A DNA stretch of 64,000 nt from CAVWGP01 sp963754645 (GTDB taxonomy: Bacteria; Pseudomonadota; Alphaproteobacteria; Bin65). Where the stretch lies: positions 62,001 to 126,000 of the forward strand of contig CAVWGP010000004.1 of the NCBI GenBank assembly GCA_963754645.1, in the 5' to 3' direction. This document shows, piece by piece, positions 48,362 to 58,381 of the stretch; position 1 is the stretch's first letter; every line of letters starts with the position of its first letter. The notes below the pieces were generated by a model. It ran no database searches. It was not told where the DNA came from and saw nothing but the letters and a program-made list of their open reading frames with translations. A program made the position numbers and the translations under genes.

Positions 48362-49287
48362 GCCCGCACCTCGCGCTCGATGCCAATTCGGCGGATTTCC
48401 CATTCCAGCGTCACGCCGCTCTTGTCCTTGACGCGTTTGCGCACTTCTTCGCCGAGCGATTCGATTTCCGCCGCCGTGGCGTTGCCGGTGTTGATGAGGA
48501 AGTTCGTGTGTTTTTCGGACACCATGGCGCCGCCGATGCAAAGCCCGCGGCAACCGGCCTCGTCGATGAGCTTCCAGGCCTTGTGTCCCGGCGGATTGGC
48601 GAACGTGCTGCCGCCGGTGCGCGTGCGCATCGGCTGGCTTTCCTCGCGCTGGCGCCGGATCTCCGCCATGCGTTCGCCGATCTTGGCTTTGTCGTCGGGC
48701 GTACCCCGCATGACGGCGCTGGTGAACAACCAGTCCTCGGCCACGCCGCAGTGGCGGTAGCTGAAGCCCATGTCTTCGTAGCGCAATTTGTGCAGGCCGC
48801 CCGCCGCGTCGAGCGCCTTGCACTCGACGAAAATGTCTTTCATCTCGCGACCGTAGGCGCCGGCATTCATGCGCAGCGCGCCGCCGATCGTGCCCGGAAT
48901 GCCGGATAGAAATTCGAGGCCGGCCAATCCAGCATCGCGTGCGGCCGCGGCGACCGCGACATCGCCGGCGCCGGCGCCGGCGCTGACGTCATCGCCTTCG
49001 ATCTCGATCTCGGCGAGTTGCTTGCCGAGGCGAATGACGACCCCCGCGACGCCGCCGTCGCGCACCAGGAGATTGCTGCCGTAGCCGATCACGGTGACGG
49101 GGATGCCCTTCGGCAGCTGGCGCAGAAAATCGATCAGGTCGTCGCGGTCGGCCGGCCGGAACAAGATCTCGGCCGGACCGCCGACGCGGAACCATGTCTC
49201 GCGATCGAGCGGCGCGTTCGCCTCAAGCGCGCCGCGAACCGGCGGCAGCTTGTCGGCAAGGATGCGCTGCGGTGCGGCGCGTTTCAT
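48358..49287 (-). CDS. murB: UDP-N-acetylenolpyruvoylglucosamine reductase MurB
   Basis: 309 residues. FAD enzyme that reduces UDP-GlcNAc-enolpyruvate to UDP-MurNAc. FAD-binding region TWFRVGGPAEIL and IGYGSNLLVRDGG; GIPGTIGGALRMNAGAYG; and the catalytic Ser in GGSTFANPPG (type IIb, alphaproteobacterial). The start at 49287 overlaps the murC stop in ATGA. Confidence 0.96.
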   Translation of the reverse strand: MKRAAPQRILADKLPPVRGALEANAPLDRETWFRVGGPAEILFRPADRDDLIDFLRQLPKGIPVTVIGYGSNLLVRDGGVAGVVIRLGKQLAEIEIEGDDVSAGAGAGDVAVAAAARDAGLAGLEFLSGIPGTIGGALRMNAGAYGREMKDIFVECKALDAAGGLHKLRYEDMGFSYRHCGVAEDWLFTSAVMRGTPDDKAKIGERMAEIRRQREESQPMRTRTGGSTFANPPGHKAWKLIDEAGCRGLCIGGAMVSEKHTNFLINTGNATAAEIESLGEEVRKRVKDKSGVTLEWEIRRIGIEREVRA

Positions 49288-50705
49288 CCCTTGGCTCCGC
49301 CCAGGGCGCGCAATTGACCCGGCAGCGCATTGGCCCATTGCGTGATATTGCCGGCGCCGAGGCAGATGACGTAGTCGCCGGGGCCGGCAATGTCGGCGAT
49401 TAGCGCCGGCAGGTTTTCCGGCCGTTCCAGCGCCTTGACGTTGCGGTGGCCGCGGGCCCGCAGACCTTCGATGAAAGAGTCCTGGTCGATGCCTTCGATC
49501 GGCGCTTCGCCGGCGGAATAGACATCGGCGACGACGACTTTGTCCGCGTCGTTCATGCAGGTGCAGAAATCTTCAAACAAGTCGCGCAACCGCGAATAGC
49601 GATGGGGCTGAACGACGGCGACGATGCTGCCCTGGCATGCTTGGCGCGCGGCGCGCAGCACGGCGGCGATCTCAACCGGGTGATGGCCATAGTCGTCGAT
49701 GACGGTAATTCCATTCGCCTCGCCGGTTTTCGTGAACCGGCGTTTAACCCCTTGAAACTCCTTCAATCCCTGCCTCAAGGTCGGCTCGTCGATGCCCAAT
49801 TCGCCAGCGACCGCTATGGCAGCGAGGGAATTCAACACATTGTGTTCACCGAGTAAAGGCAACACTACATCTTGCAAGCGCTTTTTTGCCTTGGACAGTC
49901 TCTCCTTGATTTCGATATCGAATATCGCGCCTTGGGCGCCGAAACGGAGATTGAGGGCGCGAATGTCGGCTTGGCGTCCGAAACCATAGGTGACCAGCCG
50001 GCGGTCCGAGACGCGGGCGATCATGGCCTGAACTTCCGGATGATCGATGCAGACGACGCCGACGCCGTAGAACGGAATGTTGCCGACGAAAGTGGCGAAG
50101 GCGTCGCGGATCTTGTCGAAACTGCCATAGTGGTCGAGATGTTCCGGGTCGATATTGGTGACGATCGCGATGGTTGCCGGCAGCTTCAGGAACGATCCGT
50201 CGGACTCGTCGGCCTCGACCACCATCCAATCGCCCTTGCCAAGCCGGGCATTGCTGCCCGACGCATTGCTGATGCCGCCGACAATGACCGTGGGGTCCGA
50301 GCCTGCGTGTTCGAGCAAGTGGGCAATGATCGAGGTCGTAGTCGTTTTGCCGTGCGTGCCGCCGACCGCGATGGCCCATTTGAGCCGCATGAGTTCGCCC
50401 AGCATTTCGGCGCGGCGGACGACGGGTGTGAGGCGAGCGCGGGCCGCCACAACTTCCGGATTGTCGGGCTTCACCGCCGATGAAATGACCACGACGGAAG
50501 CGTCGCCGATATTCTCGCCGCGGTGGCCGACAAAAGTCTTGATGCCGAGCGTGGCGAGGCGGCGCACATTGGCGCCGTCGGACTGGTCGCTGCCTTGCAC
50601 GCGGTAGCCCAGCGAATTCAGCACTTCGGCGATACCGCTCATGCCGATGCCGCCGATGCCGACGAAGTGAATCGTGCCGACGTTAAGCGGTAGCGTACTG
50701 ATCAT
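49284..50705 (-). CDS. murC: UDP-N-acetylmuramate--L-alanine ligase MurC
   Basis: 473 residues. First Mur ligase, adding L-Ala to UDP-MurNAc. N-terminal Rossmann GIGGIGMSGIAEVL, ATP loop GTHGKTTTTS, central VTNIDPEHLDHYG and C-terminal DDYGHHPVEI. It overlaps murG by 4 nt upstream and murB downstream, indicating tight coupling. Confidence 0.96.
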   Translation of the reverse strand: MISTLPLNVGTIHFVGIGGIGMSGIAEVLNSLGYRVQGSDQSDGANVRRLATLGIKTFVGHRGENIGDASVVVISSAVKPDNPEVVAARARLTPVVRRAEMLGELMRLKWAIAVGGTHGKTTTTSIIAHLLEHAGSDPTVIVGGISNASGSNARLGKGDWMVVEADESDGSFLKLPATIAIVTNIDPEHLDHYGSFDKIRDAFATFVGNIPFYGVGVVCIDHPEVQAMIARVSDRRLVTYGFGRQADIRALNLRFGAQGAIFDIEIKERLSKAKKRLQDVVLPLLGEHNVLNSLAAIAVAGELGIDEPTLRQGLKEFQGVKRRFTKTGEANGITVIDDYGHHPVEIAAVLRAARQACQGSIVAVVQPHRYSRLRDLFEDFCTCMNDADKVVVADVYSAGEAPIEGIDQDSFIEGLRARGHRNVKALERPENLPALIADIAGPGDYVICLGAGNITQWANALPGQLRALGGAKG

Positions 50706-51824
50706 GCGGCGGCCCCCTGGGTTTGCGGCAAGTATTCCTCGACCAGATCGGCCAGCGCCTTGGCGGCGTCCGGCTTGCCGAAATTGCGCGCGGCCTCGGC
50801 CGCGGCGGCGAGTTCGTGCGGCCGATGGGCGAGCTCGACGAGGCGCACGGCGAGCCCTTCGGCGGTGAACTCGTCATGCGCCATCAGCCAGCCCGCGCCG
50901 GCGGCGGCGACTTGCGCGGCGTTGTGACGCTGGTGGTCGTCGGCGGCGTGCGGATAGGGAACGAAGATGGCGGGCCGGCCCGCCACCGTGATTTCGGCGA
51001 CGGTCGAAGCACCGGACCGGCAGATGACAAGATGCGCATTTCCGAGCCGTTCGGGCACGTCGTCGAAAAAGCTCTTGAGCGTCGCGCGCACGCCAAGCCG
51101 GGCATAAGCGGCGGTGACCTGCTCGATATCCTCGGGGCGGCATTGCTGGCTGATTTCGAGCCGCGCGCGCAGCGTCGAGTTCGAGCTTGTCGATCGCCGC
51201 CGGCAGCACGTCGCTGAAAATGCGCGCGCCTTGGCTTCCGCCCATGACGAGAAGGCGGAACGGATCGTTGACCTGCGATGGCGCATAGTTTTGCTCGCGC
51301 AGTGCCACGAAGGCCGGCCGCACCGGATTGCCGACCGTCGCGATCTTGGCTTTGGCCGCCGACATGCCGGTCACCTTCGGATAGGCGATCGCGATGGCGC
51401 GCGCCGCACCGGCGAGCTTGCGATTGGCCAGGCCGAGAAAGGCATTTTGCTCGTGGAGTATGAGCGGAAGGCGAAGCCGCCCGGCGACGATGGCGGTCGG
51501 AAACGAGGCATAGCCGCCGAACCCGACAACCGCGTGCGCACCTTTTTTCCGCAGCAAGCGGAGCGCGGCAAAGGCGCCGCGCGCCAATGTCGCGAGGAAG
51601 CCGATGCGGCCGAAAGCGCTGCCGCGCGACGGCGACGCCGACGGCACGACATGGGCGACGACGCCTTTCACGCGATCGGCGTAGGTCCGGCCGCGTTCAT
51701 CGGTGAACAGCAGGACGCGCTGGCCGCGCCCGATCAGTTCTTCCGCCAAAGCCAGGGCGGGGAACATGTGGCCGCCCGTGCCGCCGGCGGCCAGCACGAT
51801 GGTTTTTCCGCGCGCCGCGCTCAT
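50702..51824 (-). CDS. murG: lipid II synthase MurG (frameshifted as sequenced)
   Basis: About 373 residues after repair. The N-terminal half has the donor/acceptor motif LAAGGTGGHMFPALALA, VGFGGYASFPT, LHEQNAFLGLANR and VMGGSQGARIF. The C-terminal half, in another frame, has ICRSGASTVAEI and the PYPHAADDHQRHNA signature for UDP-GlcNAc binding. The join lies near 51171-51175 (DKLEL then RARLEISQQC); deleting one base restores the enzyme. MurG adds GlcNAc to lipid I and is essential with no known substitute, so the break is almost surely a sequence error. It overlaps both ftsW and murC by 4 nt. Confidence 0.93.
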
Positions 51825-52939
51825 ATCGCCATCCCCGAACGCCGGCGCGTCAGCGCCAACAGCATCCCCATGCCGAACGAGAGGGCCAGAACGGACGAAC
51901 CGCCGTAGGAAATGAACGGCAGGGTCATGCCCTTGGTCGGCATCAGGCTGAGCGCCGATGCCATGTTGATCACGGCTTGCAGCCCGAAGCTGACGAGCAG
52001 GCCGGTCGAGGCGAACAACACGAAAAGATTCGTGTCGTCGCGCACCCGCACGAAGCCGCGCAGCACGACGAAGCCGTAAGCGGCGACGATCAACAGGCAC
52101 ATGACGAGCCCGAATTCCTCGCCGGCCACGGCGAAGATGAAATCGCTGTGCGCGTCGGGCAGCTGCGCCTTGACCGTTCCCTCGCCGGGGCCCTTGCCGA
52201 ACAAGCCGCCGCCCATGAAGGCGCCCAGCGAACGATCGACTTGATAGTTGTCGCCGCTGCTCGGGTCGAGAAACAGATTGATGCGGTGCGCGACGTGCGG
52301 AATCGTGGCATAGGCCAACGCAAAAACGCCGATCGCCGCCGTCATCAAGAGCAAGACCCAGCGATAGGCTAGGCCGGCCATGAAAAGCTGGCTGAACCAG
52401 ATCGCGACGATCACGGCGGCCATGCCGATGTCGGGCTGGCGCGCCAGAATTGCCACGATGAGTCCGCATACGACGGTGGCGATCAGGCCGCCGCGGAAGC
52501 CGGGTTCGAGGCGCGCGGTCGAAAACATCCAGGCCGCGAAGATGGCGAAGCTGGGCTTGAGAAATTCCGAAGGCTGCAGCGAGAAGCCGAATTGCAGCCA
52601 GCGCCGCGCGCCCTTGATCTCGGGGCCGTAGAATGTCGCCAGCACGGTCAGCGGAATCGCTACAAGGAAGAGCAAGAGTACGCCGAAACGCTTGATCCAG
52701 CGCGGCGAGAACCACGAGGTCGCGATCAGCACGGCGATGCCGAGCGTGATGACGAGCATCTGCTGGCGGACGAAGTGGAAGCTGTCGAGATGGATCCGCG
52801 CCGCGGCCGGCGGGCCCGCCGCCAGGGTCAGCACGGCGCCGCAGGCGATCAGCAGGAAAATCGCGGCGAGCGTCGACTTGTCGACCGTCCACCACCAGCG
52901 GCCGACCACGCTCGTATCGGTTCGCGCAACGCTGTTCAT
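51821..52939 (-). CDS. ftsW: septal peptidoglycan polymerase FtsW
   Basis: 372 residues with about ten membrane segments of the SEDS family. Key features: GARRWLQFGFSLQPSEFLKP, ARQPDIGMAAV, and the catalytic-loop region SHD/HSDFIFAVAGEEFG, then PFISYGGSS. It works with FtsI as a glycosyltransferase. The ATG at 52939 overlaps the murD stop (ATGA). The in-frame upstream extension lies inside murD and is not used. Confidence 0.96.
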   Translation of the reverse strand: MNSVARTDTSVVGRWWWTVDKSTLAAIFLLIACGAVLTLAAGPPAAARIHLDSFHFVRQQMLVITLGIAVLIATSWFSPRWIKRFGVLLLFLVAIPLTVLATFYGPEIKGARRWLQFGFSLQPSEFLKPSFAIFAAWMFSTARLEPGFRGGLIATVVCGLIVAILARQPDIGMAAVIVAIWFSQLFMAGLAYRWVLLLMTAAIGVFALAYATIPHVAHRINLFLDPSSGDNYQVDRSLGAFMGGGLFGKGPGEGTVKAQLPDAHSDFIFAVAGEEFGLVMCLLIVAAYGFVVLRGFVRVRDDTNLFVLFASTGLLVSFGLQAVINMASALSLMPTKGMTLPFISYGGSSVLALSFGMGMLLALTRRRSGMAI

Positions 52940-54327
52940 CGCGCCGCCTTCCCCAATCGTTGCACGGCGGCGCGGAACGCATCGCCGCGCGCGCCGAAGC
53001 TGGCGAACTGGTCCCACGAAGCGCAGGCCGGCGACAGTAGGACGACGCGGTTGGCGCCGGAATCGGCTTTGCTCATGGCGTGGGCGGCGGCAACGGCGCG
53101 GTCGAGGGTGTCGGATCGACTATGCGCGACGCCGTGCGTCGCGAGAAAATCGGCGATTTCGCCAGCCGCTTCGCCGATCAGGAACGCGTGGGCGATGCGG
53201 CTCAAATGCGGCAGCAGCGCATCGTAGCCGACATGCTTCGATTGCCCGCCGGCGATCCAATAGATGCGCTCATAGGAGGTCAGCGCCCAGGCGGTCGCGT
53301 CGGGCGACGTTGCCTTGCTGTCGTTGACGAAATTCACGCCGTCGGCCGTGCCGACGCGTTCCAGCCGATGCGGCAGGCTGCGATAGGTTTTCACGGCGGC
53401 GACGACGGTTTCGACGGGCACGCCGAGCGCGCGCGTCGCCGCATAGGCCGCGGCGATATTTTGCGCATTGTGCCGGCCCGGCAGGTCGGGTGCCGCGCTG
53501 AGATCGAGCACGCGCGTCTCGGCCTCGCCGGCGCCGCGCTCGATCAGCGCGCCGTCGCGCGCGCCGATGGCGGCGCCATCCGGCGGATTGCGGCTAATGC
53601 GAACGACGCGCGCGCCGCCCTCGGCGGAAATTTCATCGGCGACGCGCCGCGTATCGGCGTCGTCGACGCCGATCACGGCGGTTTGCCGCTTGCGGTCGTG
53701 GTTGAAGATGCGGCGCTTGGCGGCGATGTAGCCCGCGATGTCGCCGTGGCGGTCGAGGTGATTGGCGCTGACGTTGAGCAACACCGCCACATCGAACGCG
53801 ATCGAAAACGTGCGTTCGAGCTGATAGGACGACATTTCGAGCACATAGATGCCGTCGCGCCCGAGCGGCGCGAATTCCAGCACCGCCGGGCCGAGATTGC
53901 CGCCGACTTCGATCGTGCGGCCCGCCGTCTTGAGAATGTGGGCGATCAACGCCGTGGTCGTCGACTTGCCATTGGTTCCGGTGACGCCGACATAGACGGC
54001 ATCGGGACAGGCGCGGCCGAGGAGATCGACGTCGCAGACGATCGCCGCATCAGCGCCGCGGGCTTTCTCGGCGATCGGATGCGGCTTGGGAAATGTGTGC
54101 GGGATGCCCGGGCTCAAAACGAGCGTGTCGATCCCGCGCCAATCGGCGGACAGGAGATCGGCAACCGGAATTCCGCCCGCTGCGGCCTTGTTGCGCGAAT
54201 CGACATTGTCGTCCCAGGCCAGCACTTCGGCGCCGCTCGCCATGAGCGCGCGCGCCGCCGGCATCCCGGCGACGCCGAGCCCCATGACGGCCACACGCCG
54301 ATGCTGGAAGCCGGGGACACGGATCAT
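52936..54327 (-). CDS. murD: UDP-N-acetylmuramoylalanine--D-glutamate ligase MurD
   Basis: 463 residues. Adds D-Glu to UDP-MurNAc-L-Ala. N-terminal VMGLGVAGMPAARAL, ATP loop GVTGTNGKSTTTALIAHIL, VSANHLDRHG, and NDSKATSPDATAWAL with the conserved carboxyl-phosphate site. A 4-nt gap separates its start from mraY. Length is standard. Confidence 0.96.
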   Translation of the reverse strand: MIRVPGFQHRRVAVMGLGVAGMPAARALMASGAEVLAWDDNVDSRNKAAAGGIPVADLLSADWRGIDTLVLSPGIPHTFPKPHPIAEKARGADAAIVCDVDLLGRACPDAVYVGVTGTNGKSTTTALIAHILKTAGRTIEVGGNLGPAVLEFAPLGRDGIYVLEMSSYQLERTFSIAFDVAVLLNVSANHLDRHGDIAGYIAAKRRIFNHDRKRQTAVIGVDDADTRRVADEISAEGGARVVRISRNPPDGAAIGARDGALIERGAGEAETRVLDLSAAPDLPGRHNAQNIAAAYAATRALGVPVETVVAAVKTYRSLPHRLERVGTADGVNFVNDSKATSPDATAWALTSYERIYWIAGGQSKHVGYDALLPHLSRIAHAFLIGEAAGEIADFLATHGVAHSRSDTLDRAVAAAHAMSKADSGANRVVLLSPACASWDQFASFGARGDAFRAAVQRLGKAAR

Positions 54328-54331
54328 CCGC

Positions 54332-55450
54332 TCACCTCAGCTTCAAGGTCGCAAGGCCGACAAGCGCCAACACCGCGGCGATGATCCAGAAGCGGATGAC
54401 GACGGTGGGCTCGGGCCAGCCTTTTTTCTCGAAATGATGATGGATCGGCGCCATTCGAAAGACGCGCTTTCCCGTCAGCTTGAACGAGACCACCTGGACG
54501 ATGACCGAGACGGTTTCGAGCACGAAAAGCCCGCCGACGATCGCGAGCACGATCTCGTGCTTGACGGCGATCGAAATCGCGCCGAGCGCGCCGCCGATCG
54601 ACAGCGAACCCGTGTCGCCCATGAATACCATGGCCGGCGGCGCGTTGAACCAGAGAAAGCCGAGGGCCGCGCCGACCAGGGCGCCGGCAAAGACCGCAAG
54701 CTCGCCGGTCCCCGGTATGTAGTGAAGCTGGAGATATTTCGAGAAGTTAAGATTGCCGACGAGATAGGCGATGAAGCCGAAGACGCCGGCGCAGATCATC
54801 ACCGGAACGATCGCGAGACCGTCGAGACCGTCGGTCAAGTTCACGGCGTTCGACGCGCCGATCATGACGAACATGGCGAAGACGAAAAACGCGATGCCGA
54901 GATTGAGCATCACGTCTTTCAGGAATGGAATGGCGAGCCCGGTGGCCAGCGGAATCGTCGGTTCGACATCGACGCGGAACTCAGCCGACCAGTTGAGGCG
55001 CATGATCCAGTACGCCGCGATGCCGCTAATCACGATCTGGCCGAGCAGCTTGGCCTTGCCCGAAATGCCGGCGCTCGAACGTTTGGTGAGCTTCTTGAAA
55101 TCGTCGAAGAAGCCAAGCACGCCGAACCCGACGGTTACGATCATGACGGCCCAGACATAGCCGTTCGAGATATCCATCCAGAGAACGGTGCTGACGATCA
55201 CCGAAATCAAGATGAGCATGCCGCCCATCGTCGGCGTGCCTATTTTCTTGAAATGGGATTCGGGCCCGTCGCTGCGAATCGGCTGGCCCTGCGGCTGCTT
55301 GCTGCGCAGCCAGCGGATCACCTTAGGTCCGATGATCCAGGCGATGATCAGCGCCGTCATGGTTGCGGCGCCGGCGCGGAACGTCAGATACTGGAACAGG
55401 CGAAAGGCGCTGACCTGTTCCTGCAAGGGAAAGAGCAACTCGAACAACAT
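54332..55450 (-). CDS. mraY: phospho-N-acetylmuramoyl-pentapeptide transferase MraY
   Basis: 372 residues, ten membrane segments. Makes lipid I on undecaprenyl phosphate. Conserved cytoplasmic motifs: GTPTMGG, FGVLGFFDDF (the Asp pair), NAVNLTDGLDGLA, and MAPIHHHFEKKGW. It begins 1 nt after the murF stop, so coupling is likely. Confidence 0.96.
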   Translation of the reverse strand: MLFELLFPLQEQVSAFRLFQYLTFRAGAATMTALIIAWIIGPKVIRWLRSKQPQGQPIRSDGPESHFKKIGTPTMGGMLILISVIVSTVLWMDISNGYVWAVMIVTVGFGVLGFFDDFKKLTKRSSAGISGKAKLLGQIVISGIAAYWIMRLNWSAEFRVDVEPTIPLATGLAIPFLKDVMLNLGIAFFVFAMFVMIGASNAVNLTDGLDGLAIVPVMICAGVFGFIAYLVGNLNFSKYLQLHYIPGTGELAVFAGALVGAALGFLWFNAPPAMVFMGDTGSLSIGGALGAISIAVKHEIVLAIVGGLFVLETVSVIVQVVSFKLTGKRVFRMAPIHHHFEKKGWPEPTVVIRFWIIAAVLALVGLATLKLR

Positions 55451-55451
55451 A

Positions 55452-56912
55452 TCAATGGCTCCGCGAAGCGTTGTTTTCGGCGGTCTTCTTTTGCTCCGAA
55501 GAATCGGCTTGCGCTATCCCCATCGCGCGGAGCGCCTCGACGATCGGCGCCATCCGCGTCCCGAGCGAGCCCTTGACCAGCACGATGTCGCCGGGGCGCA
55601 CGGCGTTGACGGCATCCGGCAGCAGCGTTGCGGAATCGGCTGCGTGCGGGCCGCGGCGCGAAGCCGGCAGGGTGCGGCTGAGAGCGTGCATATGTGGGCC
55701 GCAGGTCATGACCAGATCGACTCCGGCGGCATCGATCGGCGCCGCGAGGCCGGCGTGCAGAACGTCGGCCGTATCGCCGAGTTCGCGCATGTCGCCGAGG
55801 ATCGCGATGCGCCGTCCGCCGGGGCCGGGCACGGCGAGCGCCAAGGTTTCGAGCGCGGCGCGCACCGCCTCCGGGCTCGCATTGTAGCTTTCGTCGATCA
55901 GTTCGAAGGCGCCGCCCTTGAGCGCGACGCGATGCCGGACGCCGCGCCCTTTCGGCGGCTGAACGTCGCTCATCGACGCCGCCGCCTTGGCCAAATCCGC
56001 GCCGAGGCTTGCCGCCGTCGCCAGCACGGCGAGGCTGTTCGCCACCCAATGCTTGCCGGCGGCGCCGATCCTATAGCGCATCTTGGTGCCGAGAATATCT
56101 GCCGTCACCGTGCTCGAGAGCGGGCCGAGATCGGCATCGAGGAGGCGCGCGTCGGCGCCGGGATTGGATCCGAACGAGAGAACGCGGCCGATGCCGCAGC
56201 TTTCGGCGTGGCCCCTAAGCCGCGCGTAGAATTCGCTGTCGTGCGGCACAATCGCGGTGCCGCCCGGTTCGACGCCGCGGAAGATTTCGCCCTTGGCGTC
56301 GGCAATCTCGGCGACGGTGCGGAAAAATTCGGTATGGGCGGGCGCGATCCAGGTGATGAGCGCCACATGCGGCCGCACCAGCCGGGTGAGCGGGGTCAGC
56401 TCGCCGGCATGATTCATGCCGAGCTCGAAGATGCCGAATGCGACATTCAGCGGCATGCGGGCGAGCGAGAGCGGCGCGCCCCAATGATTGTTGAGGCTGC
56501 CTTCGCTGGCATGCGTCACGCTCTGCGCCATCAAGACGGTGCGCAACGCCTCTTTCGTTCCCGTCTTTCCGACGCTTCCGGTGACCGCGGCAATGCGGGC
56601 GCCGCTGCGCTTGCGCGCGGCGCGGCCAAGATCGTTGAGCGCCGCAAGCGCGTCGGCGACGACGACGACGGGGCCCGCCGGATCGGCGATGCGGCCGGGC
56701 TCGACCACGGCCGCGGCGGCGCCGGCCTTGAAGGCGGCCGCGACGAAATCGTGCCCGTCGAGGCTCACGCCCTTGATGGCGAAGTAGATGTCGCCCGGCT
56801 TGAGCGTGCGCGAATCGATCGCGACGCCGCCCGCCTCAAACGGGGCCGAGGCGCGGCCGCCGGTCGCGGCCGAAACATCGCTGTCGCGCCAAAGCGTCTC
56901 GACTGCGGTCAA
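55452..56912 (-). CDS. murF: UDP-MurNAc-tripeptide--D-Ala-D-Ala ligase MurF
   Basis: 486 residues. Adds the D-Ala-D-Ala dipeptide produced by Ddl. ATP loop TGSVGKTGTKEAL, NNHWGAPLSLARM, ELGMNHAGELTPL, and the C-terminal ILGDMRELG and VKGSLGTRM. It overlaps murE by 4 nt. The second Gly-Lys in the ATP loop follows the usual GxxGKT pattern. Confidence 0.95.
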   Translation of the reverse strand: MTAVETLWRDSDVSAATGGRASAPFEAGGVAIDSRTLKPGDIYFAIKGVSLDGHDFVAAAFKAGAAAAVVEPGRIADPAGPVVVVADALAALNDLGRAARKRSGARIAAVTGSVGKTGTKEALRTVLMAQSVTHASEGSLNNHWGAPLSLARMPLNVAFGIFELGMNHAGELTPLTRLVRPHVALITWIAPAHTEFFRTVAEIADAKGEIFRGVEPGGTAIVPHDSEFYARLRGHAESCGIGRVLSFGSNPGADARLLDADLGPLSSTVTADILGTKMRYRIGAAGKHWVANSLAVLATAASLGADLAKAAASMSDVQPPKGRGVRHRVALKGGAFELIDESYNASPEAVRAALETLALAVPGPGGRRIAILGDMRELGDTADVLHAGLAAPIDAAGVDLVMTCGPHMHALSRTLPASRRGPHAADSATLLPDAVNAVRPGDIVLVKGSLGTRMAPIVEALRAMGIAQADSSEQKKTAENNASRSH

Positions 56913-58381
56913 TGGCCTCTCCCGCGCGCGGCGATGGCCTGGCGCGCCACTTCGGCATCGTCGAACGGCAAGACCGTGTTGCCGACGATCTGGCCTTGCT
57001 CGTGGCCCTTGCCGGCGATCACCAACACATCGCCGGATTGTAGTTCGGAAATTGCGGCGGAAATCGCGGCGCCGCGATCGCCGATCTCGATCGCGCCGGG
57101 GGCGGCGGCGAGAATTTCCCGGCGGATGGCCGCGGGATCTTCGCTGCGAGGGTTGTCGTCGGCGACATAGACGATATCGGCGTTCTGGACCGCGATGGCG
57201 CCCATGATCGGCCGCTTGCCGCGATCGCGATCACCGCCGCAGCCGAACACGACCACGAGCTTGCCGCGCACTTGCGGCCGCACCGCTTTGAGCACGGCTT
57301 CGAGCGCGTCCGGCTTGTGCGCGTAATCGACATAGACCGGCGCGCCGTTGGCAAGCCGTTCGGCGAGCTCGAGCCGGCCGGGCGCGCCCGAGAGCGCCGG
57401 CAGCGCGGCCAAGGCTTGCTCAAAATCGACTCCGGTCGCGATCACCAGGCCGAGCGCGCATAGCACGTTCGAAGCCTGGAAATTTCCGGCCAGTTGCAGC
57501 TCGACCCGGTGCGATCGGCCGCGAAAGGTTAAAAAAAGAACGAGGCGGCCGGGGTGCGGCTCGACGAAGTCCAAGCGCAGCCCGACCGCCTCAGTTTCGC
57601 GACCGTAGGGGAGGACATCCAGGTCGCGTCGTTCGCAAAGCGCGCGCAGTGCCGGAAATTCGGCGCTGTCCGCATTGAGCACCGCCGTCGCGCCCTTCGG
57701 CAGCAATTCGCCGAACAGGCGCCACTTGGCGGCGCGGTAGGCGTCCATGCTCGGGTGATAATCGAGATGGTCGCGCGCAAGATTGGTGAAACCGCCGGCG
57801 GCGAATCGAATGCCGTCCAGGCGCGATTGATCGAGGCCGTGGCTCGATGCCTCGATGGAAAGATGCGTGATGCCTGCCTTCGCCAGCGCCGCCAGATCGG
57901 CGTGGAGCGAGATCGGGTCCGGCGTGGTCAGCGAGCCGTAGCGGTCGACGCCGGCGCCGCGGATTCCGAGCGTGCCGATACTTGCCGATCTGCAGCCGCA
58001 GCGGGCCCACAATTGCTGGCAGAAGGAGGCGACGGAGGTCTTGCCGCTCGTGCCCGTCACCGCCACCGCGGTTTTGGGCTGCGCGCCGTAGAACCGCGCC
58101 GCCATGAGCGCCAAGCGCCGGCGCGGATTGGCATCGCGCAGAATGGGGCCGGCGCCGGCGAACTCCGGCGTCGTCAGCACCGCGGCGGCGCCTTTGTCGA
58201 TCGCGTCTTTGATGAACTTTCGGCCGTCGGTCCGCGCGCCGGGCAGGGCGGCGAAAAGATAACCCGGCTCGATGCGGCGCGAATCGGCGGTGAGGCCGGC
58301 GATATCGGCGTCGAGCAACGCCGGATCGAGCGCCAAGCCCGCCGCGGTGTTTTGGTCGCCGATGAGCGCCGCCAGCTTCAT
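56909..58381 (-). CDS. murE: UDP-MurNAc-tripeptide synthetase MurE (meso-DAP adding)
   Basis: 490 residues. ATP loop VTGTSGKTSVASF, substrate region THLSIEASSHGLDQSR and DHLDYHPSM, and VDYAHKPDALE. The motif DDNPRSEDP contains DNPR, which marks the meso-diaminopimelate-specific form, as expected for a Gram-negative cell wall. It overlaps ftsI by 4 nt. Confidence 0.96.
   Translation of the reverse strand: MKLAALIGDQNTAAGLALDPALLDADIAGLTADSRRIEPGYLFAALPGARTDGRKFIKDAIDKGAAAVLTTPEFAGAGPILRDANPRRRLALMAARFYGAQPKTAVAVTGTSGKTSVASFCQQLWARCGCRSASIGTLGIRGAGVDRYGSLTTPDPISLHADLAALAKAGITHLSIEASSHGLDQSRLDGIRFAAGGFTNLARDHLDYHPSMDAYRAAKWRLFGELLPKGATAVLNADSAEFPALRALCERRDLDVLPYGRETEAVGLRLDFVEPHPGRLVLFLTFRGRSHRVELQLAGNFQASNVLCALGLVIATGVDFEQALAALPALSGAPGRLELAERLANGAPVYVDYAHKPDALEAVLKAVRPQVRGKLVVVFGCGGDRDRGKRPIMGAIAVQNADIVYVADDNPRSEDPAAIRREILAAAPGAIEIGDRGAAISAAISELQSGDVLVIAGKGHEQGQIVGNTVLPFDDAEVARQAIAARGRGH

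Noticed and set aside
50874..52982. One 702-residue protein spanning ftsW antisense-like sequence and murG
   Set aside because: It is an open frame produced by the upstream extension of murG through an alternative frame of ftsW; MurG has its own conserved start at 51824.
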